Source: JAJPJX01 sp964568355
GTDB taxonomy: Bacteria; Acidobacteriota; Terriglobia; Bryobacterales; Bryobacteraceae
Reading direction: 5' to 3'
DNA: 6,569 nucleotides
NCBI GenBank assembly: GCA_964568355.1
Contig: CAZMRK010000804.1
Span: 1-6,569, forward strand
Shown here: one piece after another, positions 1 to 6,569 of the stretch
Layout: every line of letters starts with the position of its first letter
How positions within the stretch are numbered: position 1 is the stretch's first letter
The notes under the pieces: generated by a model
What the model saw: the letters and a program-made list of their open reading frames with translations, nothing else
Database searches by the model: none
Told to the model about the DNA's origin: nothing
Translations under genes and position numbers: made by a program

Positions 1-3000
1 CTCGGTGCGCGCCGATGACCGCATCACGCTGAACATCGTCCTGGAGCTTGGCACGGTGAGTGAAAAGGTATTCGTGGAAGGCGGAGCCCCGCTGTTGGAA
101 ACCGCCAGCAGTTCCCTCGGCACGGTCATCGATAACCGCCGACTGCGAGACCTGCCTTTGATCCAGGGCAACCCGTTCATGCTGGAATTCCTTGCCCCGG
201 GCATCACCTTCAATGGCAACGTGGCCTTCACCAGGCCATTCGATGGAGCGGCCTCCGTGGCAGCCGTGAACGGCTCCCAGACCAACAAGATCGAATTTCA
301 GTTGGATGGCGTTGCCGACATGTGGCGCCGCAGTCCCGCCTACACGCCTTCCGTGGAGTTCATCCAGGAGTATAAAGTGCAAACCGCCGCTTACGATGCC
401 TCTCAGGGCCACTCGTCTGGCGCCTGGGTGGACGTGGCGCTGAAGTCCGGCACCAATGCCCTGCACGGCTCGATCTACGACTATCTCCAGAACTCGGCGC
501 TGAATGCCAATCTCTTTTTCAACAACAAGGCCGGGCAGCCGAAGCCGCAGTATACCTTCAACCGTTTCGGCGGCACGGTGGGAGGTCCGCTGCGGAAAGA
601 CAAGACATTCTGGTTCTTCGGCTACGAACGCATCCGGCACAATCTGCCCTACCCGCAGATCTATACCGTGCCGACCGATGCGCAGCGGGCCGGCGACTTC
701 TCTGCCCTGCTGGCGCTCGGCGCGCAATACCAGATCTACGATCCGGCCACCACAAGACCCGCCGCCGGCGGCCGCTACACGCGCGATCCATTTCCCGGCA
801 ACATCATTCCCGCCAGCCGCATCAGCGAGATTGGGAAAAACATCGTCAACTACTATCCCAAGCCCAACCAGCCCGGCTCCTCCGACGGCGCGAACAATTT
901 CAACTTCGGCAACGGCATCGAGCCCGACCACTACTACACCATCAGCAGCCGCATCGACCAGTCGATCAGCGAGAAGCAGCGTCTGTTCGGGCGCTTCGTG
1001 CTCAGCAAGCGCTTCGATGGACCCTATCGTGACTGGGCGCCGGAAGCCTCGGGCAACAACCTCTACTATAAAAACCGTGGGGGCACGCTCGACTACGTCT
1101 ACAGCATCACCCCGCAGACCGTCATCAACCTCCGTTACGGCTATACCCGTTTCATCTCGATACACGAGCTCAGCACCGTCGGCTTTGACATGACCAGCCT
1201 GGGCCTTCCCAGTTCGCTCAAAGCGCAGATCAGCCCGCAGGCATATGTTTTCCCCACGATCTCGCCCAGCGGCTACTCCGGCCTGATGACCGAAGTTCTC
1301 GACGGCAATTTCGCCGACATCCACTCGTTCTACGGGACCGTCTCCAAGTCGCTCGGCTCACACATGCTGCGGGTCGGTTCCGATCTCCGGATCAATCTGG
1401 TGAACAACTACAGCCGCGGCTACGGTTCCGGACAATATTCGTTCGGCTCCTATCTGAACGGACCGTTCGACAACTCCCCGGCCGCGCCCCGCGGCGCGGG
1501 GATCGCCGGCCTGCTGCTGGGTCTGCCCACCGGCGGCGGCGTCGACGTCAACGATTCCTACGCGGCCCGCACCAGCACGACATCCGTCTTCGTACAGGAC
1601 GACTGGAAGGTTACCCGCAAGCTGACCGTCAACCTGGGTCTGCGGTATGAATACGAGGGGCCGATTGTCGAGCGCTACAACCGGAGCGTGCGAGGCTTCG
1701 ACTACAACGCCGCGAGCCCCATCGAGCCGGCTGCCGTGGCGAACTACAATGCCAATCCGCTCGCCGAGATCCCTGCCGGCCAGTTCCGGGTCAAGGGCGG
1801 CCTCACCTACGCCGGAGTCAACGGGCAGCCGAACTCGCTCTACAACGCGCCCACTCACGGCTTCATGCCTCGCGTCGGCTTCGCATATCAACTCGGCAGC
1901 CTCACCGTGCTGCGCGGCGGCTACGGCATCTTCTTCGACCAGATCGGCATCGCCACAAACAGCCCCATCCAAACCGGCTTCAATCAGAACACCGCCGTGG
2001 TACCCACGCTCGACAATGGCGTCACGTTCCGCGCCACGCTGGACAATCCTTTCCCGGATGGCCTCCTGCGCGCCTCCGGGGCCTCGGGCGGGCTCTCGAC
2101 ATTTCTCGGACGCAGCATCAACTTCTTCGTCGGGAATCCCCGCATGCCCTACAACCAGCGGTGGTCTTTCGGCGTGCAGAGGCAGCTCAGCTCCAGCCTC
2201 GTGTTCCAGTTGGATTACGTCGGCAGCCGGGGCACGGCTCTCCAGATCCCGCGCCAGATCGATGGCACGCCCAATCAGTATCTGAGTACGCTGCGCGTGA
2301 GAGATCAGGCTACCATCGACCGGTTAAGCGCCAACGTTCCGAACCCCTTCTATCCGCTGCTCCCCGGCACCGATCGTTCGGGCACCACCGTATCGCGATC
2401 CCAACTGCTGGTTCCCTACCCCCAGTTCTCCGGCATCACGATCAACACCAACGACGGGTATTCGTGGTATCACTCGATGCAGACCCGGGTGGAAAAGCGC
2501 TTTTCCGCCAGCTACACCCTGATGGGCGCCTGGACCTGGTCGAAGAATATGGAGGCCGTCAGTTTTCTCAACCCGATGGACACTCGCCCCGAGCGCGTCA
2601 TCTCCGCCAACGACCGCACCCATCGCATCGTCATCAATGGCATCTATGAGCTGCCCTTCGGCAGAGGGCGCCGGTTCGGCTCTAGCCGTCGCGGCGCAAC
2701 CGGGCAGTTGATCAGCGGCTGGCAGATCGATGGAATCTGGCAGATCCAGAGCGGCGACCCGCTCGGTCTCGGCGACTTCATCTACTCCGGCGACCCCACT
2801 GCGATCACGCTTTCGAGCGGCGATCGCCGCCCCGAACAGTGGTTCAATACCGCAGGTTTTGAGCGCGATACCCGCAAGGCGCTGGCCTCCAACATCCGCT
2901 ATCAGCCGACGCGCTTTTCCGGCCTGCGCGCCGACCGGATTACGTACCTGGATCTCTCCGCCATTAAGAAGGTCCGCATCACCGAGACCATCTCCTGCGA

Positions 3001-3145
3001 CATTCGCGCTGAATTCATCAACGCCCTGAACCATCCCGTCTTCGAGCCGCCGGATACCAACCCCTACAGCACGGCTTTCGGAACCGTTACCGCGGCCAAA
3101 CAACTGCCCCGAACCATCCAGTTCGGCATCGTAGGACGATTCTAG
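1..3145 (+). CDS. Oar-like TonB-dependent outer-membrane receptor, 5'-truncated by the window
   Basis: Likely an outer-membrane beta-barrel receptor that imports a ligand using TonB energy; the ligand is unknown. The reading frame is already open at position 2, and the GTG at 5 is in frame but has no start context, so the true start lies upstream. Residue numbers here count from that GTG. Residues 1-45 look like the end of a carboxypeptidase-regulatory-like domain (VSEKVFVEGGAPLLET). A plug region follows at about 45-150, with LRDLPLIQGNPF, NKIEFQLDGV and ALKSGTNALHGSIYDY. The barrel includes RFGGTVGGPLRKDKTFWFFG near 187-206, FVQDDWKVTRKLTVNLGLRY from 529, PRVGFAYQLG near 623, YNQRWSFGVQRQL near 716 and NDRTHRIVINGIYELPFGRG near 870. 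The protein ends in GIVGRF; a terminal Phe is typical of the outer-membrane assembly signal. These motifs are characteristic of the large acidobacterial family. Family members are commonly about 1,100-1,200 residues, so roughly 100 residues including the signal peptide are probably missing. No SusD-type gene is adjacent. The family call is firm; the substrate is not. Confidence 0.93.
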   Translation, partial: SVRADDRITLNIVLELGTVSEKVFVEGGAPLLETASSSLGTVIDNRRLRDLPLIQGNPFMLEFLAPGITFNGNVAFTRPFDGAASVAAVNGSQTNKIEFQLDGVADMWRRSPAYTPSVEFIQEYKVQTAAYDASQGHSSGAWVDVALKSGTNALHGSIYDYLQNSALNANLFFNNKAGQPKPQYTFNRFGGTVGGPLRKDKTFWFFGYERIRHNLPYPQIYTVPTDAQRAGDFSALLALGAQYQIYDPATTRPAAGGRYTRDPFPGNIIPASRISEIGKNIVNYYPKPNQPGSSDGANNFNFGNGIEPDHYYTISSRIDQSISEKQRLFGRFVLSKRFDGPYRDWAPEASGNNLYYKNRGGTLDYVYSITPQTVINLRYGYTRFISIHELSTVGFDMTSLGLPSSLKAQISPQAYVFPTISPSGYSGLMTEVLDGNFADIHSFYGTVSKSLGSHMLRVGSDLRINLVNNYSRGYGSGQYSFGSYLNGPFDNSPAAPRGAGIAGLLLGLPTGGGVDVNDSYAARTSTTSVFVQDDWKVTRKLTVNLGLRYEYEGPIVERYNRSVRGFDYNAASPIEPAAVANYNANPLAEIPAGQFRVKGGLTYAGVNGQPNSLYNAPTHGFMPRVGFAYQLGSLTVLRGGYGIFFDQIGIATNSPIQTGFNQNTAVVPTLDNGVTFRATLDNPFPDGLLRASGASGGLSTFLGRSINFFVGNPRMPYNQRWSFGVQRQLSSSLVFQLDYVGSRGTALQIPRQIDGTPNQYLSTLRVRDQATIDRLSANVPNPFYPLLPGTDRSGTTVSRSQLLVPYPQFSGITINTNDGYSWYHSMQTRVEKRFSASYTLMGAWTWSKNMEAVSFLNPMDTRPERVISANDRTHRIVINGIYELPFGRGRRFGSSRRGATGQLISGWQIDGIWQIQSGDPLGLGDFIYSGDPTAITLSSGDRRPEQWFNTAGFERDTRKALASNIRYQPTRFSGLRADRITYLDLSAIKKVRITETISCDIRAEFINALNHPVFEPPDTNPYSTAFGTVTAAKQLPRTIQFGIVGRF

Positions 3146-3148
3146 AAC

Positions 3149-5266
3149 ATGCGGTATGCCTGGCTCCTGTGGTGCGCAGCCGCGTTAGGGGCAGAGCAGG
3201 CCGTACCGCCCGGGGAATGGTTCACGAACCCAATCCTGCAGGCCCAGGAGCGGCAGTCGGCCATGTATGCCTATGTTTCGCGGAACATTCCGCCGTTGCC
3301 TCGTTTCCAAACCTTGGAAGCGTGGCAGAGCTACAAGCCGAAGCTCCGCTCGCGCCTCCTTCGCCTCCTGGGGATTGACGATATTCTCGCCCAGAACCAG
3401 TTGCGCGTCGTTCGCCAGGGCCGGATCGATCGGGACACCTACACCATCGAAAAGATCCGCTACGAAAGCTATCCCGGCATGTGGGTTTCGGCCCTGGTGT
3501 GGTCGCCCAAACGCGTCACCGGCAAGGCTCCTGCCGCCGTGAGCATCAGCGGCCACACCTATTGTGAAAGCAAGGCCGCGGACTATGTCCAGCAGCGCAA
3601 TTACAACCTGGTGCGCCGGGGCTTCATCGTCGTCTCTTACGACTACTTCGGCTGCGGCGATAGAGGCATCCCCGCGGCCTGCCAGCCGGGCGGCTGGGGT
3701 GGCTTCGACCATCTGAATTCGCTGTTCTCCTATACCAGGCGGACCCCGACCGGCATCGAGGCGCTCGACGGAATTCGCGCCGTCGACTATCTCTACTCCC
3801 GCCCCGATGTGGACCGCACCCGGATTCTCTTCACCGGCGAATCGGGCGGCGGCAACAACACTTACTGGGCTTCCGCCCTGGATGAACGCGTCACCCTCTC
3901 GGTGCCGGTCTCCTCGGGCGGCGCCTTCTCGCAATGGATCAAGGCCGACCTGAACTATGACTGGCACCAGCGCCCGCCGGGGTTGCGTGCCGTGGCCGAT
4001 ATCGGAAGCCTCTACGCGCTGATCGCGCCGCGGCCGCTGCTCATCGTCAACGGACACCCCGAGCTGGCCGAATTCGCGCTGCCCGACGCCCTGCGCAGCA
4101 TGGAGTACGCCAAAGCGATCTACCGTCTCTACGGCAAGCAGGATGCGATTGCATTCCGCGAATCGACCACCGGCCACGGCTATCAACCGGACAAGCGGGC
4201 GCAGCTCTACCAGTGGGTCGAGCGCTGGTTCTTCAACGGCAAAATGCCGCACGGCACCTCGGAACTGCCGTATACGGTGGAGCCCAGGGAAGGCCTGAGC
4301 GTGGAATTGCCGGCCGGCAATCTCAGCATCGCCACCCTGGCCGCGCGATGGGTCCGCGAATCGGCCAACGAGCCCCCCATGCCGGCAAGCCCGAAAGAGT
4401 GGCAACAAGCGGCGCGCCCCGGCCTGGAGGCACTCGTCGCACGCCGGGATCCCAACGCCATACCGGGCGTAATTTACAGATACGACTACCAACTGGAAGC
4501 TAACGGATATGAAGCGGAGCGCCTGCAATTCGAAGTGGCGGAAGATCTGCTCATTCCGGGCATCCTCGTTCGCAAACGCGGCCAGTCGAAGTACAAGACC
4601 GTAATCCTGGTGGAAAAGAACCGCGGTCGTTCCGGCACCGCTCACCAGTTGCTGGAACGCGGCTATGCCCTGCTCCTGCTGGACCCCCGCGGCACGGGCG
4701 AGATGGAATGGGGCGCGGGACGCACATCCAATTGGGCCAACTTCATGGGCCGCCCGCCGGTGGGCATGTGGTCCGAAGATATCTCCAAGGTAGCCGCCTA
4801 TCTGTCCGCCCGGCCCGACGTGCTTTCGGTAGGCGTTCTCGCCTTCGGCATATTCGGCAAAGCGGCGCTTTACACCATGGCGCTCGATCCGCACGTCGCC
4901 GCCGCGGCAGTTGCCACCGACTCCGCTTCCTATCGGCAGGAAGCAACCTCCGGCCTGGTCCATATCTATGCCGACGTACCGCGCATCCTGGCCTGGGGCG
5001 ACCTGGCCCAGGTCGCGGCGCTCGCGGCTCCACGTCCGCTGCTGGTCTTCGCCGCCGGCCGGCCGGAATCGCTGAATCGGGAGGCGCCGCGATACTTTGC
5101 GCCCCTGCCTCGCTTTCAGATCGGGAGCGCCCGCACAGCGGAGGCGGAGCTTTCGGAATCCTACGGCTGGACCCGCCGTTTTTATGGCTCGCTTCATGCC
5201 GCCGGGCAGTTTCAAACTGGCGGAGGAGAACCGTCCGTGCCGGACTGGTTCGCCGCTCATTTCTGA
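3149..5266 (+). CDS. Exported tandem alpha/beta-hydrolase, acetyl-xylan-esterase-like, with degenerate second module
   Basis: Probable secreted esterase (or less likely peptidase) of the alpha/beta-hydrolase fold. Residues 1-15 (MRYAWLLWCAAALGA) look like a short signal peptide with cleavage near LGA/EQ. LLWC is a poor lipobox, so a lipoprotein is unlikely. Module 1 spans about 95-365: SGHTYCESKAADY at 134-146, VVSYDYFGCGDRG at 161-173, the nucleophile elbow GESGGG with Ser232, the acid region NGHPE with Glu305, and TGHGY with His343. Module 2 spans about 445-705 and keeps LLLLDPRGTGE (508-518), but its elbow reads AFGIFG, with Gly567 where the serine should be, and no clear catalytic histidine follows. 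The modules share APRPLL segments and YLxxRPDV helices, suggesting duplication. Cys139, Cys169 and Cys178 could form a disulfide after export. The ATG lies 3 bases after the receptor's stop; the nearest Shine-Dalgarno-like AGGA (3133-3136) is 12 bases away, so translational coupling is plausible. The fold and export are well supported. Acetyl-xylan or other ester substrate is inference. Confidence 0.85.
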   Translation: MRYAWLLWCAAALGAEQAVPPGEWFTNPILQAQERQSAMYAYVSRNIPPLPRFQTLEAWQSYKPKLRSRLLRLLGIDDILAQNQLRVVRQGRIDRDTYTIEKIRYESYPGMWVSALVWSPKRVTGKAPAAVSISGHTYCESKAADYVQQRNYNLVRRGFIVVSYDYFGCGDRGIPAACQPGGWGGFDHLNSLFSYTRRTPTGIEALDGIRAVDYLYSRPDVDRTRILFTGESGGGNNTYWASALDERVTLSVPVSSGGAFSQWIKADLNYDWHQRPPGLRAVADIGSLYALIAPRPLLIVNGHPELAEFALPDALRSMEYAKAIYRLYGKQDAIAFRESTTGHGYQPDKRAQLYQWVERWFFNGKMPHGTSELPYTVEPREGLSVELPAGNLSIATLAARWVRESANEPPMPASPKEWQQAARPGLEALVARRDPNAIPGVIYRYDYQLEANGYEAERLQFEVAEDLLIPGILVRKRGQSKYKTVILVEKNRGRSGTAHQLLERGYALLLLDPRGTGEMEWGAGRTSNWANFMGRPPVGMWSEDISKVAAYLSARPDVLSVGVLAFGIFGKAALYTMALDPHVAAAAVATDSASYRQEATSGLVHIYADVPRILAWGDLAQVAALAAPRPLLVFAAGRPESLNREAPRYFAPLPRFQIGSARTAEAELSESYGWTRRFYGSLHAAGQFQTGGGEPSVPDWFAAHF

Positions 5267-5267
5267 C

Positions 5268-5274
5268 GGAGGAG
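5268..5274 (+). promoter_or_regulatory. Strong ribosome-binding site for the third gene
   Basis: GGAGGAG begins one base after the TGA of the hydrolase gene and lies 7 bases before the TTG at 5282. It decides the start of the next gene: this spacing is ideal for TTG 5282, tight for the in-frame TTG at 5279 (4 bases), and far too long for the first in-frame ATG at 5303 (28 bases). Confidence 0.75.
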
Positions 5275-5281
5275 ATTCTTG

Positions 5282-6569
5282 TTGTCGAAATCATTCCAGC
5301 GCATGGCTCTTGCGGTTTTGCTGATCCCGTTCCTCGGGATCGCTTTCGGTCAAGGCGCCGTTGAGTCGGTTACGCGGCTCCGGTCCCGCTATCCGTCCGT
5401 CTGGCCTCCCGGACCCGGACGGGATTCCGTACCTGCCTGGGCCGCCCCAGGAAAAATCAGATTCGCTCGATGGGATGGCGGCCGCATCGAAACCGCCAAG
5501 GCCTTTCTCTCCGGCTGGCCCGGTATGAATCCGCCTGACCCGGATTTGCTCTACACCATGACCAACTGGTATAACCCGGAAACGATCCGCTTCCTGAAAG
5601 AAGGCGGCATCAATCTGATCTGGATCACCTTAAGCGTGGGGTTCTCCAACCAGACCGAAGCTCGCCACCGGGAAGAAGTACGCCGCTACATTGGCGAGTG
5701 CCACCGCCAGGGAATTCACGTGATGGCCTATGAATCGATCGCCAACATGTTTTGGGAAGACATGTTCGCCGTGGTTCCGGAATCGAAGCAGTGGATCCAA
5801 TTGGGTGCCGACGGCAAGCCGGTTCCCTATGGCGCCGGGACCTATAGCCGTATGGGCCGGATCACCCGCTACATGGCCGACCTTTCCAATCCGAATTGGC
5901 GGGAATTTCTGATGAAACGCATCGATTTGGCCGTCGACTCGGGAGCCGATGGCCTGATCTACGATAACAACTTCGGGAACACCCTCTTTGAGCTGTACCC
6001 TCAACTCTTCCGCCGCGCCACCGCAAAGAAGAAAGATTTCCTCCTGATGGCCAACTTCCACGCGGATACGTACGTGCTCAATCGCCTGGTCAATTGCATC
6101 ACCACCGAAGATGGCGTGGAGCCGGGCCTGTACGCGGACTCCTCGCCCGGCTACCCCGATCTCAAGCCCCATCATCCGAACCTGCTCCCGGTTGCCGGCA
6201 AACATCTCGTGAACAACATCGGCCTGCTGCGAGTCCAGGAGGTGCTTGCCGAAGGGTGGAAACCCGTGATGGTCGAGGATGGACGGCGGGAATATGCCGA
6301 GCGGATGGTCGGCTTCATGTCGCCGTTGCGGGTACAGTTGGCCATGGCGGAGAACATGATGTTTGGCATCGCCCTGGAACAGTATGTGGAGGCGCGGCCG
6401 GCTCATCAACTGATCACGGGCGACCCGTCCGGAACCGATACCTGGCAGTCCGTCGGCAAGTACAACCGCTTTTTCGAGCAACACGAGGACTTGTACACCG
6501 GCGCGCGTTCGCGTGCTCCGCTGGCGGTGGTCCTGGACGACCGCAGCGAAGGGATACCCCTGCTGGATG
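5282..6569 (+). CDS. Exported putative TIM-barrel glycoside hydrolase, 3'-truncated by the window
   Basis: The frame stays open for 429 codons from TTG 5282 to the window edge, so the C-terminus is missing. The TTG start is chosen because GGAGGAG lies 7 bases upstream and because it gives a full signal peptide: basic SKSFQR, hydrophobic core MALAVLLIPFLGIAFG, cleavage near residue 23-25. Barrel-like strands follow: NLIWITLSVGFS (111-122), GIHVMAYESIANMFWED (144-160), ADLSNPNWREFL (199-210), then GADGLIYDNNFGN (221-233) with Asp228, DFLLMANFHADTY (252-264), ITTEDGVEPG (273-282) with Glu276, and GWKPVMVEDG (325-334). DGLIYDN at a strand end followed by an acidic strand end is typical of retaining glycosidase-type barrels, so Asp228 and Glu276 are candidate catalytic residues. 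Residues from about 400 (HEDLYTGARSRAPLAVVLDD) resemble the beginning of an extra domain after the barrel, as in beta-galactosidase-like or 'hypothetical glycosyl hydrolase' proteins. I cannot assign a numbered GH family. It follows the esterase gene by 15 bases, probably in the same operon. Confidence 0.8.
   Translation, partial: MSKSFQRMALAVLLIPFLGIAFGQGAVESVTRLRSRYPSVWPPGPGRDSVPAWAAPGKIRFARWDGGRIETAKAFLSGWPGMNPPDPDLLYTMTNWYNPETIRFLKEGGINLIWITLSVGFSNQTEARHREEVRRYIGECHRQGIHVMAYESIANMFWEDMFAVVPESKQWIQLGADGKPVPYGAGTYSRMGRITRYMADLSNPNWREFLMKRIDLAVDSGADGLIYDNNFGNTLFELYPQLFRRATAKKKDFLLMANFHADTYVLNRLVNCITTEDGVEPGLYADSSPGYPDLKPHHPNLLPVAGKHLVNNIGLLRVQEVLAEGWKPVMVEDGRREYAERMVGFMSPLRVQLAMAENMMFGIALEQYVEARPAHQLITGDPSGTDTWQSVGKYNRFFEQHEDLYTGARSRAPLAVVLDDRSEGIPLLD

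Noticed and set aside
5..7. GTG as the true start of the receptor gene.
   Set aside because: The frame is open upstream to the window edge, there is no signal peptide after this codon, and the sequence starts in the middle of a regulatory-like domain.
2324..3103. A 259-codon open frame on the - strand inside the receptor gene.
   Set aside because: It is the complement of conserved barrel sequence of the receptor and has no protein features of its own.
3143..3149. A terminator or promoter between the receptor and hydrolase genes.
   Set aside because: Only three bases separate them, and I see no hairpin followed by a T run at the junction.
3185..5260. A stop-free frame of about 690 codons on the - strand, opposite the hydrolase gene.
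   Set aside because: The + strand gene has a signal peptide, hydrolase motifs and a repeated domain. The antisense translation shows no recognisable domain, and long antisense open frames are common in GC-rich DNA.
4708..5364. A 218-codon + strand frame overlapping the hydrolase 3' end and the next gene's start.
   Set aside because: The translation is rich in Arg, Gly and Ala and low in complexity, as expected of an out-of-frame reading of GC-rich coding DNA. Both overlapped genes are well supported.
5630..6484. A 284-codon open frame on the - strand near the right end.
   Set aside because: It lies wholly opposite the glycosidase-like gene, which has a strong ribosome-binding site, a signal peptide and barrel-type motifs. 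The antisense translation resembles no family.

Overview
The window is GC-rich and holds three tightly packed genes on the + strand: an outer-membrane receptor, a secreted esterase-like hydrolase and a secreted glycosidase-like protein. The receptor is of the Oar-like, TonB-dependent type that occurs in many copies in Acidobacteriota. Together with the protein style this points to an acidobacterium, perhaps of the Solibacter/Bryobacter group. That placement is an inference from protein character, because no rRNA or other marker gene is present.

Layout: positions 1-3145 carry the 3' part of the receptor gene, whose start lies upstream of the window. After only 3 bases comes a complete 705-residue gene (3149-5266) for an exported protein with two alpha/beta-hydrolase modules. 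The first module has a serine nucleophile. The second looks like an ancient duplicate that has lost it. After 15 more bases, led by a strong GGAGGAG ribosome-binding site, a TTG start at 5282 opens a third gene that runs off the end of the window. It encodes an exported protein with the look of a TIM-barrel glycoside hydrolase.

The same orientation and the gaps of 3 and 15 bases suggest one transcript. The likely joint task is to attack a polymer or glycoside outside the cytoplasm: the glycosidase-like and esterase-like proteins would trim the substrate, and the TonB-dependent receptor would bring products, or a related ligand, across the outer membrane. No SusD-like partner, regulator or inner-membrane transporter is visible, so the substrate cannot be named. 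No RNA genes, CRISPR arrays, insertion sequences, promoters or terminators were recognised. There is no gene-free stretch above 300 bases.
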